From JAYVFR01 sp043772945 (GTDB lineage: Bacteria; Patescibacteriota; JACMRA01), in the NCBI GenBank assembly GCA_043772945.1, contig JAYVFR010000021.1, forward strand, positions 10,088 to 74,087: a DNA stretch of 64,000 bases, in the 5' to 3' direction. Position 1 is the first letter of the stretch. Every line of letters starts with the position of its first letter. The notes under the pieces were generated by a model. The model ran no database searches and was not told the DNA's origin. It saw only the letters and a list, made by a program, of their open reading frames with translations. Of this stretch, positions 43,684 to 51,523 are shown in pieces. Position numbers and translations under genes: made by a program.

Positions 43684-44639
43684 ATGTTGGACAAACTTTC
43701 CATTCAAATCTCACATTTATTGATCTGTTCGCTGGTATTGGTGGTTTTCATCTTGGATTGCATAATCTAGGATGAAATGTGTTTTTGCAAGTGAAATTGA
43801 CAAACATGCTCGAAATACCTACCAAACTAACTTTTCTAGCATTAGCCCAGAGCTTTTTGATAATAACAACAAATTATTCAATGAAGATATCACAACGATA
43901 GACCCAAAAGAAATTCCAGACTTTGACATTTTGTGTGGGAGGGTTTTCATGTCAGCCCTTTAGTAACGCTAGTTTTAAGAAAGGTTTTGAAGATACTAGA
44001 GGAACTTTGTTTTTCAATATTGCTGAAATAATAAGAGTAAAACAACCAAAAGCATTTTTTTTGGAGAATATAAGAGGATTACTTAACCACGACGACGGCA
44101 AAACTTTTGAGACAATTCGTAGAGTGATTGAAGATGACCTTGGGTACTCATTTTATTACAAAATTGTCCATGCGAGTGATTACGGTATGCCACAATTCAG
44201 ACCTAGAGTATGTATTGTAGGTTTTAAAAATCATAGATTAAGCTTTGAATTTCTTAGTAAAACTCCACTTCAGTTCACAATGTCAGATGTATTTGGTGGA
44301 AAATGTAATAAAGAAATTGGTTTTACTCTCCGCTGTGGTGGGCGAGGTTCTAAAATCACTGATCGTCGAAACTGGGACAACTACCTTGTTAATGGTATAA
44401 CTAGACAATTAATGCCAAAAGAAGGCAAGAAAATGCAAGGATTTCCTGATAATTTTATACTACCAAATTCAGTTACTCAAGCAATGAAACAACTAGGTAA
44501 TAGCGTTGCTGTTCCAGCGATTCAAGCCGTTGTTAAAGAAATTCAAACTGTACTACAGCGAGATCCAAGTAAGTACACAGAACAGGAATTTGAACAATTT
44601 TTACAAGTTAAGCAAGTCTCATTATTCCAATTTGCATGA
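43684..44639 (+). pseudogene. C5 cytosine DNA methyltransferase, frameshifted
   Basis: Three frames together give a typical C5 methyltransferase. IDLFAGIGGFHLGLHNLG (motif I) ends at TGA 43772. MKCVFASEIDKHARNTYQTNF continues one frame over. GGFSCQPFSNASFKKGF (motif IV with the catalytic PC replaced by SCQP) is in a third. The rest is intact: FFLENIRGLLNHD (ENV-like), GMPQFRPRVCIVGF, and MQGFPDNF...QLGNSVAVPAI (motifs IX-X). A lost A near GGATG and an extra G in TGTGGGAGG would explain two breaks. A GAGGAGG precedes ATG 43684. It is probably inactive unless the breaks are sequencing errors. Confidence 0.85.
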
Positions 44640-44780
44640 CACAAAAACCACAAACTAAAATAATTTTAAAAGCGAACAAAGGTGAGTGGTCACAAATTCC
44701 ATTCTAATTTTATCAAGGAATTGCTTGATATTTACGAAGCAACTCGAGACTTTAGAAAGGTGATGGCTGGTAAAAAGTAA
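44636..44780 (+). pseudogene. Stub of the partner restriction endonuclease
   Basis: ATG 44636 overlaps the methyltransferase stop (ATGA) and reads MTQKPQTKIILKANKGEWSQ before TAA 44705. KGEWS is typical of the N-terminus of HpaII-like restriction enzymes. A second short frame (about 44706-44780) reads FIKELLDIYEATRDF and RKVMAGKK. Nearly all of the nuclease is missing, so the restriction half has been deleted. Confidence 0.5.
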
Positions 44781-44859
44781 CGATTTAAAAAGAAAATCTT
44801 TGACATAATTCACTATTGAGTTTATGAATGGGCTAGTTACTAAATAACTACTAAGCTAT

Positions 44860-45267
44860 ATGTTTTCTAAAGAACTTGTCTATCCAGCTTTTGCAACAAT
44901 AATTGCCATAATCATCTATCTTTTCCAGTCAAAAAATGTAGCAAAAGGCAGGCTTAAATATAATGTCCTAGCTCCAAAAACTATGGGTCATAATGATAAT
45001 TTTGATCGTATTTTTAGAGTTCATCTAAACACGCTTGAGCAGATGCCAATTTTTCTGTCGTTGTTGTGGCTCTTTGCATTAACTGTGAGCCCTTTCTATT
45101 CTTTTATGTTGGGTGTGGCGTGGTCAATTGGTCGCATTGCTTATTCAATTGGATATTACAAATCAGCCGAAGGGCGGCATAACCTAGTTGGTTATCTATC
45201 TGATTTATCTAGTTTTATTTTATTATTTGGATCGATAATAGGGTGTGTTATAATATTTTTTAAGTAA
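44860..45267 (+). CDS. MAPEG-family membrane protein
   Basis: 135 residues with four hydrophobic segments. FDRIFRVHLNTLEQMPIFLSLLWLF is the MAPEG signature (R.H.NT.E..P.FL). Eukaryotic members are glutathione transferases and peroxidases in the membrane; bacterial functions are mostly unknown. TTGACA at about 44800 with TATGAA may be its promoter. Confidence 0.85.
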   Translation: MFSKELVYPAFATIIAIIIYLFQSKNVAKGRLKYNVLAPKTMGHNDNFDRIFRVHLNTLEQMPIFLSLLWLFALTVSPFYSFMLGVAWSIGRIAYSIGYYKSAEGRHNLVGYLSDLSSFILLFGSIIGCVIIFFK

Positions 45268-45288
45268 TAAATCAGTAAATACTTACTT

Positions 45289-45813
45289 ATGAAATCATAT
45301 TTAAAAAATCGTTTTTTAGCCGGTCTGATTGATTTTACCTTGATTGCCTTATATATTGTGATATTATTTGGTATTGCTTTGGCTTTTTATAATTTTGCGT
45401 TACACGAAATACCTGTATTTACCTTTTTTGAAGCTCATAGTATTGGGTTTGTTACATTAGTTCTGCCTGTTATATTGTACTCTACCTTTTTTGAATTTAG
45501 TCATTATCAAGGGTCTGTAGGTAAGCAAATTAGAGGATTAAAGATAGTTTCAGATAATTATAAGTTTCTCACCTTACAGCAAGTGATTTTAAGAAATATT
45601 ATTAAATTTGCCCAATGGGAATATGCTCATATTTTAATTTATATTATATATTTTGTACCGAATGCTATGAATTCTCAATGGTCGCTTTTTGGCTTAGTTA
45701 TTGCTAATATTGTACCAGTTTGCTATTTGGGATTTATAGTATTTGGCAAAGATAACAAGGCTCCATATGATTTACTATCAAGAACTAGGGTAGTTGAGAA
45801 GCATCTAAATTGA
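45289..45813 (+). CDS. RDD-family membrane protein
   Basis: 174 residues with about four hydrophobic segments. RFLAGLIDFTLIALY (R..A.LID) and GSVGKQIRGLKIVSDN with LRNIIKF are the RDD hallmarks. The function is unknown; some members are sodium/proton antiporters. It follows the MAPEG gene after 21 bases, so the two share an operon. Confidence 0.87.
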   Translation: MKSYLKNRFLAGLIDFTLIALYIVILFGIALAFYNFALHEIPVFTFFEAHSIGFVTLVLPVILYSTFFEFSHYQGSVGKQIRGLKIVSDNYKFLTLQQVILRNIIKFAQWEYAHILIYIIYFVPNAMNSQWSLFGLVIANIVPVCYLGFIVFGKDNKAPYDLLSRTRVVEKHLN

Positions 45814-46019
45814 AATTGAAATAGTTTTTGAGGCGTGATTTATTTTGAAATTACTTTAGATTTTGTTGGAGTTTTTGCCTCTTCTAGCGCCAATTCTCGT
45901 TCTCCTGATTTTTGGATATGCTTTGCAAATTCGGTTTAAATAGGTCAAACCCCTGACTAGCAAGCTATAGTCAAGACGTTTATCTAGGAAATAGTTTTTT
46001 TAGTACTAAAATTTTAATA

Positions 46020-46376
46020 CTAAATAATTACATACAATTCCATCAATTCGCTTGTTTCTAAGCAAAATTTATCCATGTTAATTAGGCTATCTTCAAGGAT
46101 AATTCCTTCTTTTTCGAGGAGGTTTATTTGAGCACTTCCCATCAAACCAAGTTTAAGCGTTGAAATTGCTCCAGTTTTAGCCACTACTCTATGCCAGTAA
46201 CAATCCTCAAAATTTTTGTTTCTTTTCATTCCAGACATCATCCAACCTACTACTTGTGCCCGCAGAAAAATGTTGTGTTTAGTAAACAGTACTTCCGATA
46301 TTTGTCCGTAATATATGACTTTACTTTTCGGGACTATCTGGATTATATTATAAATTAATTCTGTTGTGCTTGTCAT
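46020..46376 (-). CDS. Alkyltransferase-like protein (ATL, MGMT family)
   Basis: 118 residues from Met 46376; a longer frame adds a Phe-rich leader. VIYYGQISEVLF and VVGWMMSG match the MGMT DNA-binding domain. YWHRVVAKTGAIS has Trp where methyltransferases have the acceptor Cys of PCHRV. ATL proteins bind O6-alkylguanine and hand it to nucleotide-excision repair, which is interesting beside a half-length UvrC. It lies downstream of xseA with a 43-bp gap. Confidence 0.85.
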   Translation of the reverse strand: MTSTTELIYNIIQIVPKSKVIYYGQISEVLFTKHNIFLRAQVVGWMMSGMKRNKNFEDCYWHRVVAKTGAISTLKLGLMGSAQINLLEKEGIILEDSLINMDKFCLETSELMELYVII

Positions 46377-46419
46377 GTTAAAAAATATAAACAAAAAAAT
46401 ATAAATTAACAATGAACGC

Positions 46420-48060
46420 TTAGACTAAAAAAACTCCATCTTGCCATTCTATTTGAATTTTTAAATCTCTGTTAAGGTCTTTTTTGTGAGTTATAGTTTT
46501 ACTATTTTGCGAGATAACTGCATAGCCTTGTTTTAAAATGTTGCGATAATCTAGAGAATTAATCTTTAAATCTGTAATTTCTAATTGGTTTTTTGCATTT
46601 ATTAGTTGTTTATTTATTAATTGAGTAGTTTCATTCCAAATTGTATTTTTTTGGTTCCTAAAGTTTTGGATAATTTTTTTGATTTCAAAAGTTATAAATT
46701 GTTGGTTATTATTTAACTTAAATTTTAATTGTATCAAATAATTTTCAAGGTAAATTTTAATATTTGCAAGAACTTGTTTTTGGTAATGAATTAGATTTTG
46801 GGCTTGGGTATTAATAATATAATTAAGTTTGTTTAAATAAATTCTAGCTTGATTAATCCTTTGGTTTATTATTGTAACCGATTGATAAAGATTATTATTA
46901 TTAATCGCGATTATTTCAAGTTCAGAAAGGCTCGTAATCATGGCAGCATTGCTTGGGGTGGATGCTCGTTTGTCGGCAACTAGTTCAGCTAAAGTTGTGT
47001 CTTGCTCATGACCAATAGCTACAATCGTAGGTCGATTTAAGGTTTTAATAGCTCGGACAATCTGTTCACTATTAAATAGCATTAAATCATCTTTACCACC
47101 ACCACCTCGAGTTATAATTATAGTATCTATTTGGTTCTTGATAGTAATATCGTTTACTAGCGAGAGTTTTTCTAATAATAATCCTTCGGCCGATTGACCT
47201 TGGGTTTTAATTGGAAGGTGATAAATTACAATACCATTTCTTTGTTGTCTCAGCACTTTAATATAGTCACCAATTGCAGCTCCTTGAGAACTAGCGATTA
47301 ATAACACTTTCTGAGGGACTTGTTTTAAAGTTCTTTTTAAGGATTGATCAAATAACCCTTCTTTTTCTAATTTTTCTTTCAATAATTTTAAGTTTCGCTC
47401 CAATTCACCCTCACCTGTTAATGTAATTTTAGAAACAGAGAAATTTAAACTACTACGTTTATTAATTGTAAATTTACCAGTAACTAAAATGTTTAAACCA
47501 TCATTAAGAGGGAAGTTTAATCGGCTAGCAAGGCTTGTTGGAATATACCCGTAAAGTAGTTGACCACTATTTGGATCTTTGAGCACGAAATAAATTAAAG
47601 TGTTATAAAACTTTACATCATTTAATTCAGCTTCAATAGTATATTGTTTATCTCCAATTTGGTTTTTGATTAGCTTGCAAATTTCATCAACACTATAAAT
47701 TTCTAACTCTTCTAATTCATTTCCATTAGCTTGGTTAATTGTTCTGTCAATTTTATCGAGGCAGTTAGTTAAGTTTAAAAAAGTTTCTCTATCAACTTCT
47801 TTATTTTGCCAAGAGATAATTTCTTCTTTGTATGAATTATCAATAAGCAATTTCAAACCCTTAGAGACCTTTCGTCTGATTGCTTTTGAGCTTGAGTGTT
47901 GTAGCTGAATTAAATTTTGGACAAATTCTTTTTGTTTACGCGTAAAAATAAAATCAATTTGCGGATTTAGGATTGTAGTTTTAGCCCTTGGATCTAGGAA
48001 GCTGTTTGGGGAGGAAAGAGTTGGGGTTATTGCTTCCTTGTTAAAAAATAAATCAGACAT
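46420..48060 (-). CDS. xseA: Exodeoxyribonuclease VII large subunit
   Basis: 546 residues. The usual OB fold (EAELNDVKFYNTLIYFVLKD) starts near residue 145 and is preceded by an extra N-terminal region of about 120 residues that I do not recognise. The core has LIASSQGAAIGDY, IITRGGGGKDDLMLFNSEQIVRAI, and AIGHEQDTTLAELVADKRASTPSNAA, with a long coiled-coil C-terminus. With XseB it degrades single-stranded DNA. No xseB is seen here. A TTGACT...TTATAAA promoter lies about 80 bases upstream. Confidence 0.93.
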   Translation of the reverse strand: MSDLFFNKEAITPTLSSPNSFLDPRAKTTILNPQIDFIFTRKQKEFVQNLIQLQHSSSKAIRRKVSKGLKLLIDNSYKEEIISWQNKEVDRETFLNLTNCLDKIDRTINQANGNELEELEIYSVDEICKLIKNQIGDKQYTIEAELNDVKFYNTLIYFVLKDPNSGQLLYGYIPTSLASRLNFPLNDGLNILVTGKFTINKRSSLNFSVSKITLTGEGELERNLKLLKEKLEKEGLFDQSLKRTLKQVPQKVLLIASSQGAAIGDYIKVLRQQRNGIVIYHLPIKTQGQSAEGLLLEKLSLVNDITIKNQIDTIIITRGGGGKDDLMLFNSEQIVRAIKTLNRPTIVAIGHEQDTTLAELVADKRASTPSNAAMITSLSELEIIAINNNNLYQSVTIINQRINQARIYLNKLNYIINTQAQNLIHYQKQVLANIKIYLENYLIQLKFKLNNNQQFITFEIKKIIQNFRNQKNTIWNETTQLINKQLINAKNQLEITDLKINSLDYRNILKQGYAVISQNSKTITHKKDLNRDLKIQIEWQDGVFLV

Positions 48061-48435
48061 ATTTTACGAATGAAAGTTAACCCTAGAGAGATTTTCTTTA
48101 ACACATTTGTCAATTTATAACAAAGCTAGTTTATAATTAGTCAAAGCCATAATTATTTATTAGAATTGAAAAATCGCTAGATAATCCCCCTCTTTATTCT
48201 CTCGGTCCTAAATAATTATTTAAAATAAAACAGGTTATACATAGCTAGAGTTAGTCCATTTTCTCCAATTGCTTTAAAATTTTTGATTGTGATTGAGTTG
48301 AGCATATTTTTTATTAGTTTCTTTCAGCTATTAAACCTCTATTATTTAGGTAATCGTATTTTATTTGAGTTTTATTAAACATATTCATTCAACCAATTAC
48401 TAACTTAACAACTCGTCAAAACAGTTTTAAAAGTT
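48061..48435. other. 375-bp intergenic region with one TTATACATAG repeat
   Basis: No coding frame is supported. It contains the xseA promoter elements near 48145-48115 (minus strand) and the first copy of the dispersed repeat at 48233. Confidence 0.5.
48233..48244 (+). repeat. TTATACRWAG repeat, copy a
   Basis: GGTTATACATAG in noncoding DNA, 173 bases upstream (by position) of xseA's start. Confidence 0.6.
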
Positions 48436-48978
48436 TCAAACTAATTGCAGTATAGAATTGAAAGTTTTTAGCTTTTTTTTTAGTTCTTTAAAATTAGGAG
48501 AGTTTTTATGAACAATATCCCAAAATTTGGCTGAGTGGTTTTTTTCTTTAATGTGGGCAAGTTCATGAATAATTACGTATTCTAACAGTTCAGTTGGTAG
48601 GAGAGATAATCTCCAATTTATTGATATAGTGTTCTTCTGTGTGCAACTTCCCCAGTGCATTCGGGCTGATGAAAGTCTAATATTTTTAAATTCAAGTTGC
48701 ATTTTTTCAGACCAGTGCTTTACTTTTGTAATTATTAAAATTTTTGCAAGTTTTTTTTGTTTTAGGATATCTAAATTCTCTAGATTTAAGCTTTTTACTA
48801 ATTCTCGGGATTGGCTTATTTGGCTTAGTTTCTTTTGTATCCAAAGATTTTTTGATTGTACAAAATCTAAAATATACTTCTCTGAGGCATTTTTTGGTGC
48901 TCTGATTAAAACTTCTCCTTCCCTAGTTATCATTAATCCAAGCGATTGACGTTTAGTTCGTTGTATTTGAATGTTCAT
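48436..48978 (-). CDS. YgjP-like metallopeptidase (DUF45/M48-related)
   Basis: 180 residues. LSSARMHWGSCTQKNTISINWRLSLLP and YVIIHELAHIKEKNHSAKFW give the WGSC and HELAH...H motifs of the YgjP family. The protein is complete but shorter than the usual 230. Relatives are often found near type I restriction systems; here a second copy lies beside a type ISP gene (61813). TTGACA at 49028-49023 could be its -35. Confidence 0.87.
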   Translation of the reverse strand: MNIQIQRTKRQSLGLMITREGEVLIRAPKNASEKYILDFVQSKNLWIQKKLSQISQSRELVKSLNLENLDILKQKKLAKILIITKVKHWSEKMQLEFKNIRLSSARMHWGSCTQKNTISINWRLSLLPTELLEYVIIHELAHIKEKNHSAKFWDIVHKNSPNFKELKKKLKTFNSILQLV

Positions 48979-49088
48979 TATTTTTTAAGTATATTTAGTC
49001 AATTAAACACGTACATGGTAGTTTGTCAAAGTATAATATACTACTATATAAAAACCTCTAATGATGAACAAAAGAGGTGGCGTGTTTT

Positions 49089-49145
49089 ATGAAAACAAAA
49101 CTTATGCCAGATCTTTTATTGTTAGGGAAGAAAGTATTAAAATAA
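49089..49145 (+). CDS. Possible 18-residue hydrophobic peptide
   Basis: ATG 49089 has AGAGGTGG at good SD distance and encodes MKTKLMPDLLLLGKKVLK. ACCTCT (49054-49059) can pair with AGAGGT (49073-49078), hiding the SD. TTGTCA and TATATA (49023-49050) could be the promoter but the start of transcription would fall inside the hairpin. It might be a small toxin-like or regulatory peptide, or chance. Confidence 0.25.
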   Translation: MKTKLMPDLLLLGKKVLK

Positions 49146-49250
49146 TCTATTTGAAAATCATATTATTTAATTAGGTAGGAATCAGGTTTATTTACCCTTG
49201 TATAGTTACATTATTTAAGTTTAGAATTTTATTTTTGACCAGACGTTTTA

Positions 49251-49274
49251 ATTAGACCAAGCATTAGACCAAGC
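49251..49274. repeat. Exact tandem duplication, 12 bp x2
   Basis: ATTAGACCAAGC occurs at 49251-49262 and 49263-49274, immediately before the start region of the gene at 49286. It may also be a tandem operator. Confidence 0.92.
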
Positions 49275-49285
49275 TTAATAGTATA

Positions 49286-50051
49286 ATGTCTGATTCATTT
49301 CCAGTTCCAAAAAATTTTGGAGAGCCAAGTAAAACAAAAGTTGTTAACTTTGAGAAACCTTTAACTGGCGAGGAGCTACACAGTTCAAAAGTTTTAGAAG
49401 AAACTCTTCCCCCTGAAAAAGTAAGAGAAATTCATGTAACACTAAGCGAGAGACTGGAAGCGTTAAATTTTTTTAGAACTAATTTGGGTTTAACACAAAT
49501 TTCTTTACCTAAAATTGTTTGGGAGAACATTGAAACTGTTGCTTGTGTTGAATTTTCAAATAGCGGTAGCGTTCTCAAACTAATCCAAAGAGGTTTTTAG
49601 AAATACCAAAAAAAGAAGCAGCTTATTTACTAACTCATGAACTTGTACATTTATCTGACAAAAACAGAGTTTTTAAAAACCAAAAATATTATAGGAATAT
49701 GTCAGGTATGAGATTTGGTAATTTAAAATGGAAGTAATTCCAAATACAAGAAACGATTTGAATGAGGCTTTAACTGAGTTTTTGACTGATATTATTACTC
49801 ATCAATCTGTTGGAAGTGAGATTCCACGAAAAAGGTATGGTTACCAAGAATGGAGAATGAAAATTCATAATTTTTATAACAATCTAAATCCTTCTTTTCA
49901 ACACGCTTTCTTAATAGCTGTAATTGAATCGAAGCAAGTTTTAGGATCTGTATCACCGCTTTATAAATTTATGTGTGAGTATAATATTAAAAGTAGTAAA
50001 AAAAGCCCAAAGATTTTAGATATTTTTAATTTGAAAGCTTTTGAGATTTAA
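49286..50051 (+). pseudogene. HExxH metalloprotease-like gene broken by two frameshifts
   Basis: Three overlapping frames make one protein. The first (49286-49600) ends at LIQRGF*. In the next frame FLEIPKKEAAYLLTHELVHLSD supplies a zinc HELVH motif and ends at 49736. The third starts at 49728 with NTRNDLNEALTEFLTD, whose Glu could be the third ligand, and runs to 50051. One extra T in the TTTTT at about 49593 and one extra A in AAAA at about 49726 would give a single 256-residue ORF. The peptidase family is not recognised. It is either a pseudogene or depends on slippage. Confidence 0.6.
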
Positions 50052-50063
50052 ATTTATTAAACA

Positions 50064-50077
50064 GATTATACATAGTT
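50064..50077 (+). repeat. TTATACRWAG repeat, copy b
   Basis: GATTATACATAGTT just downstream of the metalloprotease pseudogene. Confidence 0.6.
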
Positions 50078-50177
50078 AAACTAAAACAAAAATACTCAGA
50101 TTTAAAGTTTTCTCGGGGATTTTAGACTTTTTTTCATATTTTTAGCTTAAAATACTCTCAGATCAAATAAATATTTA

Positions 50178-50190
50178 GATTATACATAGT
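50178..50190 (+). repeat. TTATACRWAG repeat, copy c
   Basis: GATTATACATAGT, 114 bases after copy b. Confidence 0.6.
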
Positions 50191-50255
50191 ATAAAAATAA
50201 GGTATATAGGTAAAAAAATCATTAAAAAAACAAGTTAATTAGAAGTGAGAAAATT

Positions 50256-50277
50256 AATTCTATTCTAATTCTATTCT
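50256..50277. repeat. Exact tandem duplication, 11 bp x2
   Basis: AATTCTATTCT occurs at 50256-50266 and 50267-50277. Confidence 0.9.
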
Positions 50278-50372
50278 AAAAACTTGTTGAGGTTTATTCA
50301 CAAACTAGTTACGCATTGGATTGTTTAAAAATGGATGTATTTTAAAATACTCAATTTATATAGCTCAACAAT

Positions 50373-50399
50373 AATTAGATTTATTTAATTAGATTTATT
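50373..50399. repeat. Tandem duplication, 14 bp period x2
   Basis: AATTAGATTTATT at 50373-50385 is repeated at 50387-50399. Confidence 0.9.
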
Positions 50400-50700
50400 G
50401 CTAAGTTAAGTTTTCCTAATCTCTCTAGCACAATGATTGGTGAGAGCACCAAAATTGCTAAAATGATGTATTGGTTAGCGATTCCAATTAATGTTTTTTT
50501 CATACCAGTTTGCGGAATAAAGGAACCACCGTTCTCAATAGAAATAAAAGATTACTGGTACAATCAAAAAAATGAAAGGGCTGTGTAGCAATGTTACTAG
50601 AGCTTTTTGACTTTTAGTTTTAACATTATCAACAGACAAATTAAATAAATGTCCTCCATTTAGAATTAAAAGAAAATATATGTAAAAAAAACCAGCTAAA
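50400..50700 (-). pseudogene. Decayed membrane-protein fragment
   Basis: On the minus strand one frame reads YFLLILNGGHLFNLS and HSPFIFLIVPVIFYFY before a stop. A second then reads GSFIPQTGMKKTLIG and YIILAILVLSPIIVL. The hydrophobic segments and a clean switch between frames suggest a broken multi-pass membrane protein. The family is not recognised. Confidence 0.35.
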
Positions 50701-50781
50701 AAATGACTGGAAAAGTTAGGTTAAATCTAAACTAAGTTAGTTTTGAATTTACAAATAATTTAACATATTAAACCCATATTT

Positions 50782-50807
50782 TTCAAACGTATTATTCAAA
50801 CGTATTA
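50782..50807. repeat. Exact tandem duplication, 13 bp x2
   Basis: TTCAAACGTATTA occurs at 50782-50794 and 50795-50807. The first copy supplies the TAA that ends the overlapping minus-strand frame. Confidence 0.92.
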
Positions 50808-51121
50808 AAGTCGCGGCTGTCTGTTGTAAAGTCATCATGAACATATCTTTTAATAATTTCATCAGTCTATATATCATTCTCTACTTCAATCACGATAATT
50901 TGCTCTTCTAATTGGTAGGTAATATTTTGAAAATTAAAGCTTTCTGTTGAATTGCTATCTTTTTTTTTTAATAAAAAGACTTTTTTATTTATATAACAAA
51001 AACCATCTATTACCAATTGGTCTGGTCCTTGAAACTCTCTCTTTAAACTTTTGTCTTTTAGTTTTTCAAGAAGTGGAGTTTTACAAGTAACGGGTTTATT
51101 TCTTCCTGAGATTAGTTTTTC
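50792..51121 (-). pseudogene. Frameshifted/nonsense ORF (minus strand)
   Basis: A coherent frame from 51121 reads EKLISGRNKPVTC, PLLEKLKDKSLKREFQGPDQ, YINKKVFLLKKKD and YQLEEQIIVIEVEND, then TAG 50869-50867. It continues after the TAG as TDEIIKRYVHDDF to TAA at 50792. An ATG-headed frame upstream (MNSTLETNET, from about 51163) would join it if the A8 tract at about 51122-51129 had one more A. The family is not recognised. It is a pseudogene or a slippage-dependent gene. Confidence 0.4.
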
Positions 51122-51278
51122 TTTTTTTTAGTTTCATTTGTTTCTAGTGTTGAATTCATACAGAATAAATTGTGAGGTAAATTCACATAATTACTTCGGC
51201 ATATATTTTAATCAAAAATAGATATTACTATCGGTCCAAGAACGAATTATAAGAATTAAATATTTAATGAATAAAATA

Positions 51279-51298
51279 GGTTATACATAGTTTCATAG
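51279..51298 (+). repeat. TTATACRWAG repeat, copy d
   Basis: GGTTATACATAGTTTCATAG in noncoding DNA. It matches the inverted coding copy h over 19 bases except for AT versus GA in the centre. Confidence 0.75.
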
Positions 51299-51360
51299 TT
51301 TAACTATTTATTTACTCTATTGTGCTAGATCTTTTTTTGAGTATTTTACTTTCCCCAGTT

Positions 51361-51383
51361 TTAAGGTTATACATAGTTTCATA
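51361..51383 (+). repeat. TTATACRWAG repeat, copy e
   Basis: TTAAGGTTATACATAGTTTC followed by ATA, 141 bases before the PriA-like start. Its left flank TTAAGG is shared with coding copies i and j. Confidence 0.75.
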
Positions 51384-51523
51384 ATTTTTTATTTTATTGT
51401 TGCTTTTTTTAATTCTCAATATTAGTTGAATATCATTTATTGTAAGATTTTATAAAAACAAATTTTAGCTAATTTTAAAAAAATATTGTCAATTACTAGA
51501 TAGTTTAATAACTCTATTATTCT

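Larger units (their letters stand above)
48979..49285. other. 307-bp intergenic region with a small ORF and tandem repeat
   Basis: It contains a divergent promoter region, an 18-codon ORF (49089-49145) and two exact 12-bp repeats at 49251-49274. Nothing else coding is supported. Confidence 0.5.
50052..51523. other. 1.47-kb noncoding, repeat-rich region
   Basis: No intact gene is supported. It contains four copies of the TTATACATAG repeat, at least three exact two-copy tandem duplications (50256, 50373, 50782), a decayed membrane-protein fragment (50400-50700, minus) and a frameshifted minus-strand ORF (50792-51121). It is very A+T-rich and ends at the PriA-like gene. Confidence 0.6.

Noticed and set aside
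43684..44639. TGA recoding (TGA=Gly or Trp) joining the methyltransferase frames
   Set aside because: The breaks need changes of frame, not read-through. Housekeeping genes have no internal TGA and several genes end with TGA.
50052..51523. Replication origin
   Set aside because: The region is A+T-rich with DnaA-box-like motifs, but each has one mismatch to TTATNCACA, there is no dnaA/dnaN/rpmH nearby, and no clear strand switch of genes.
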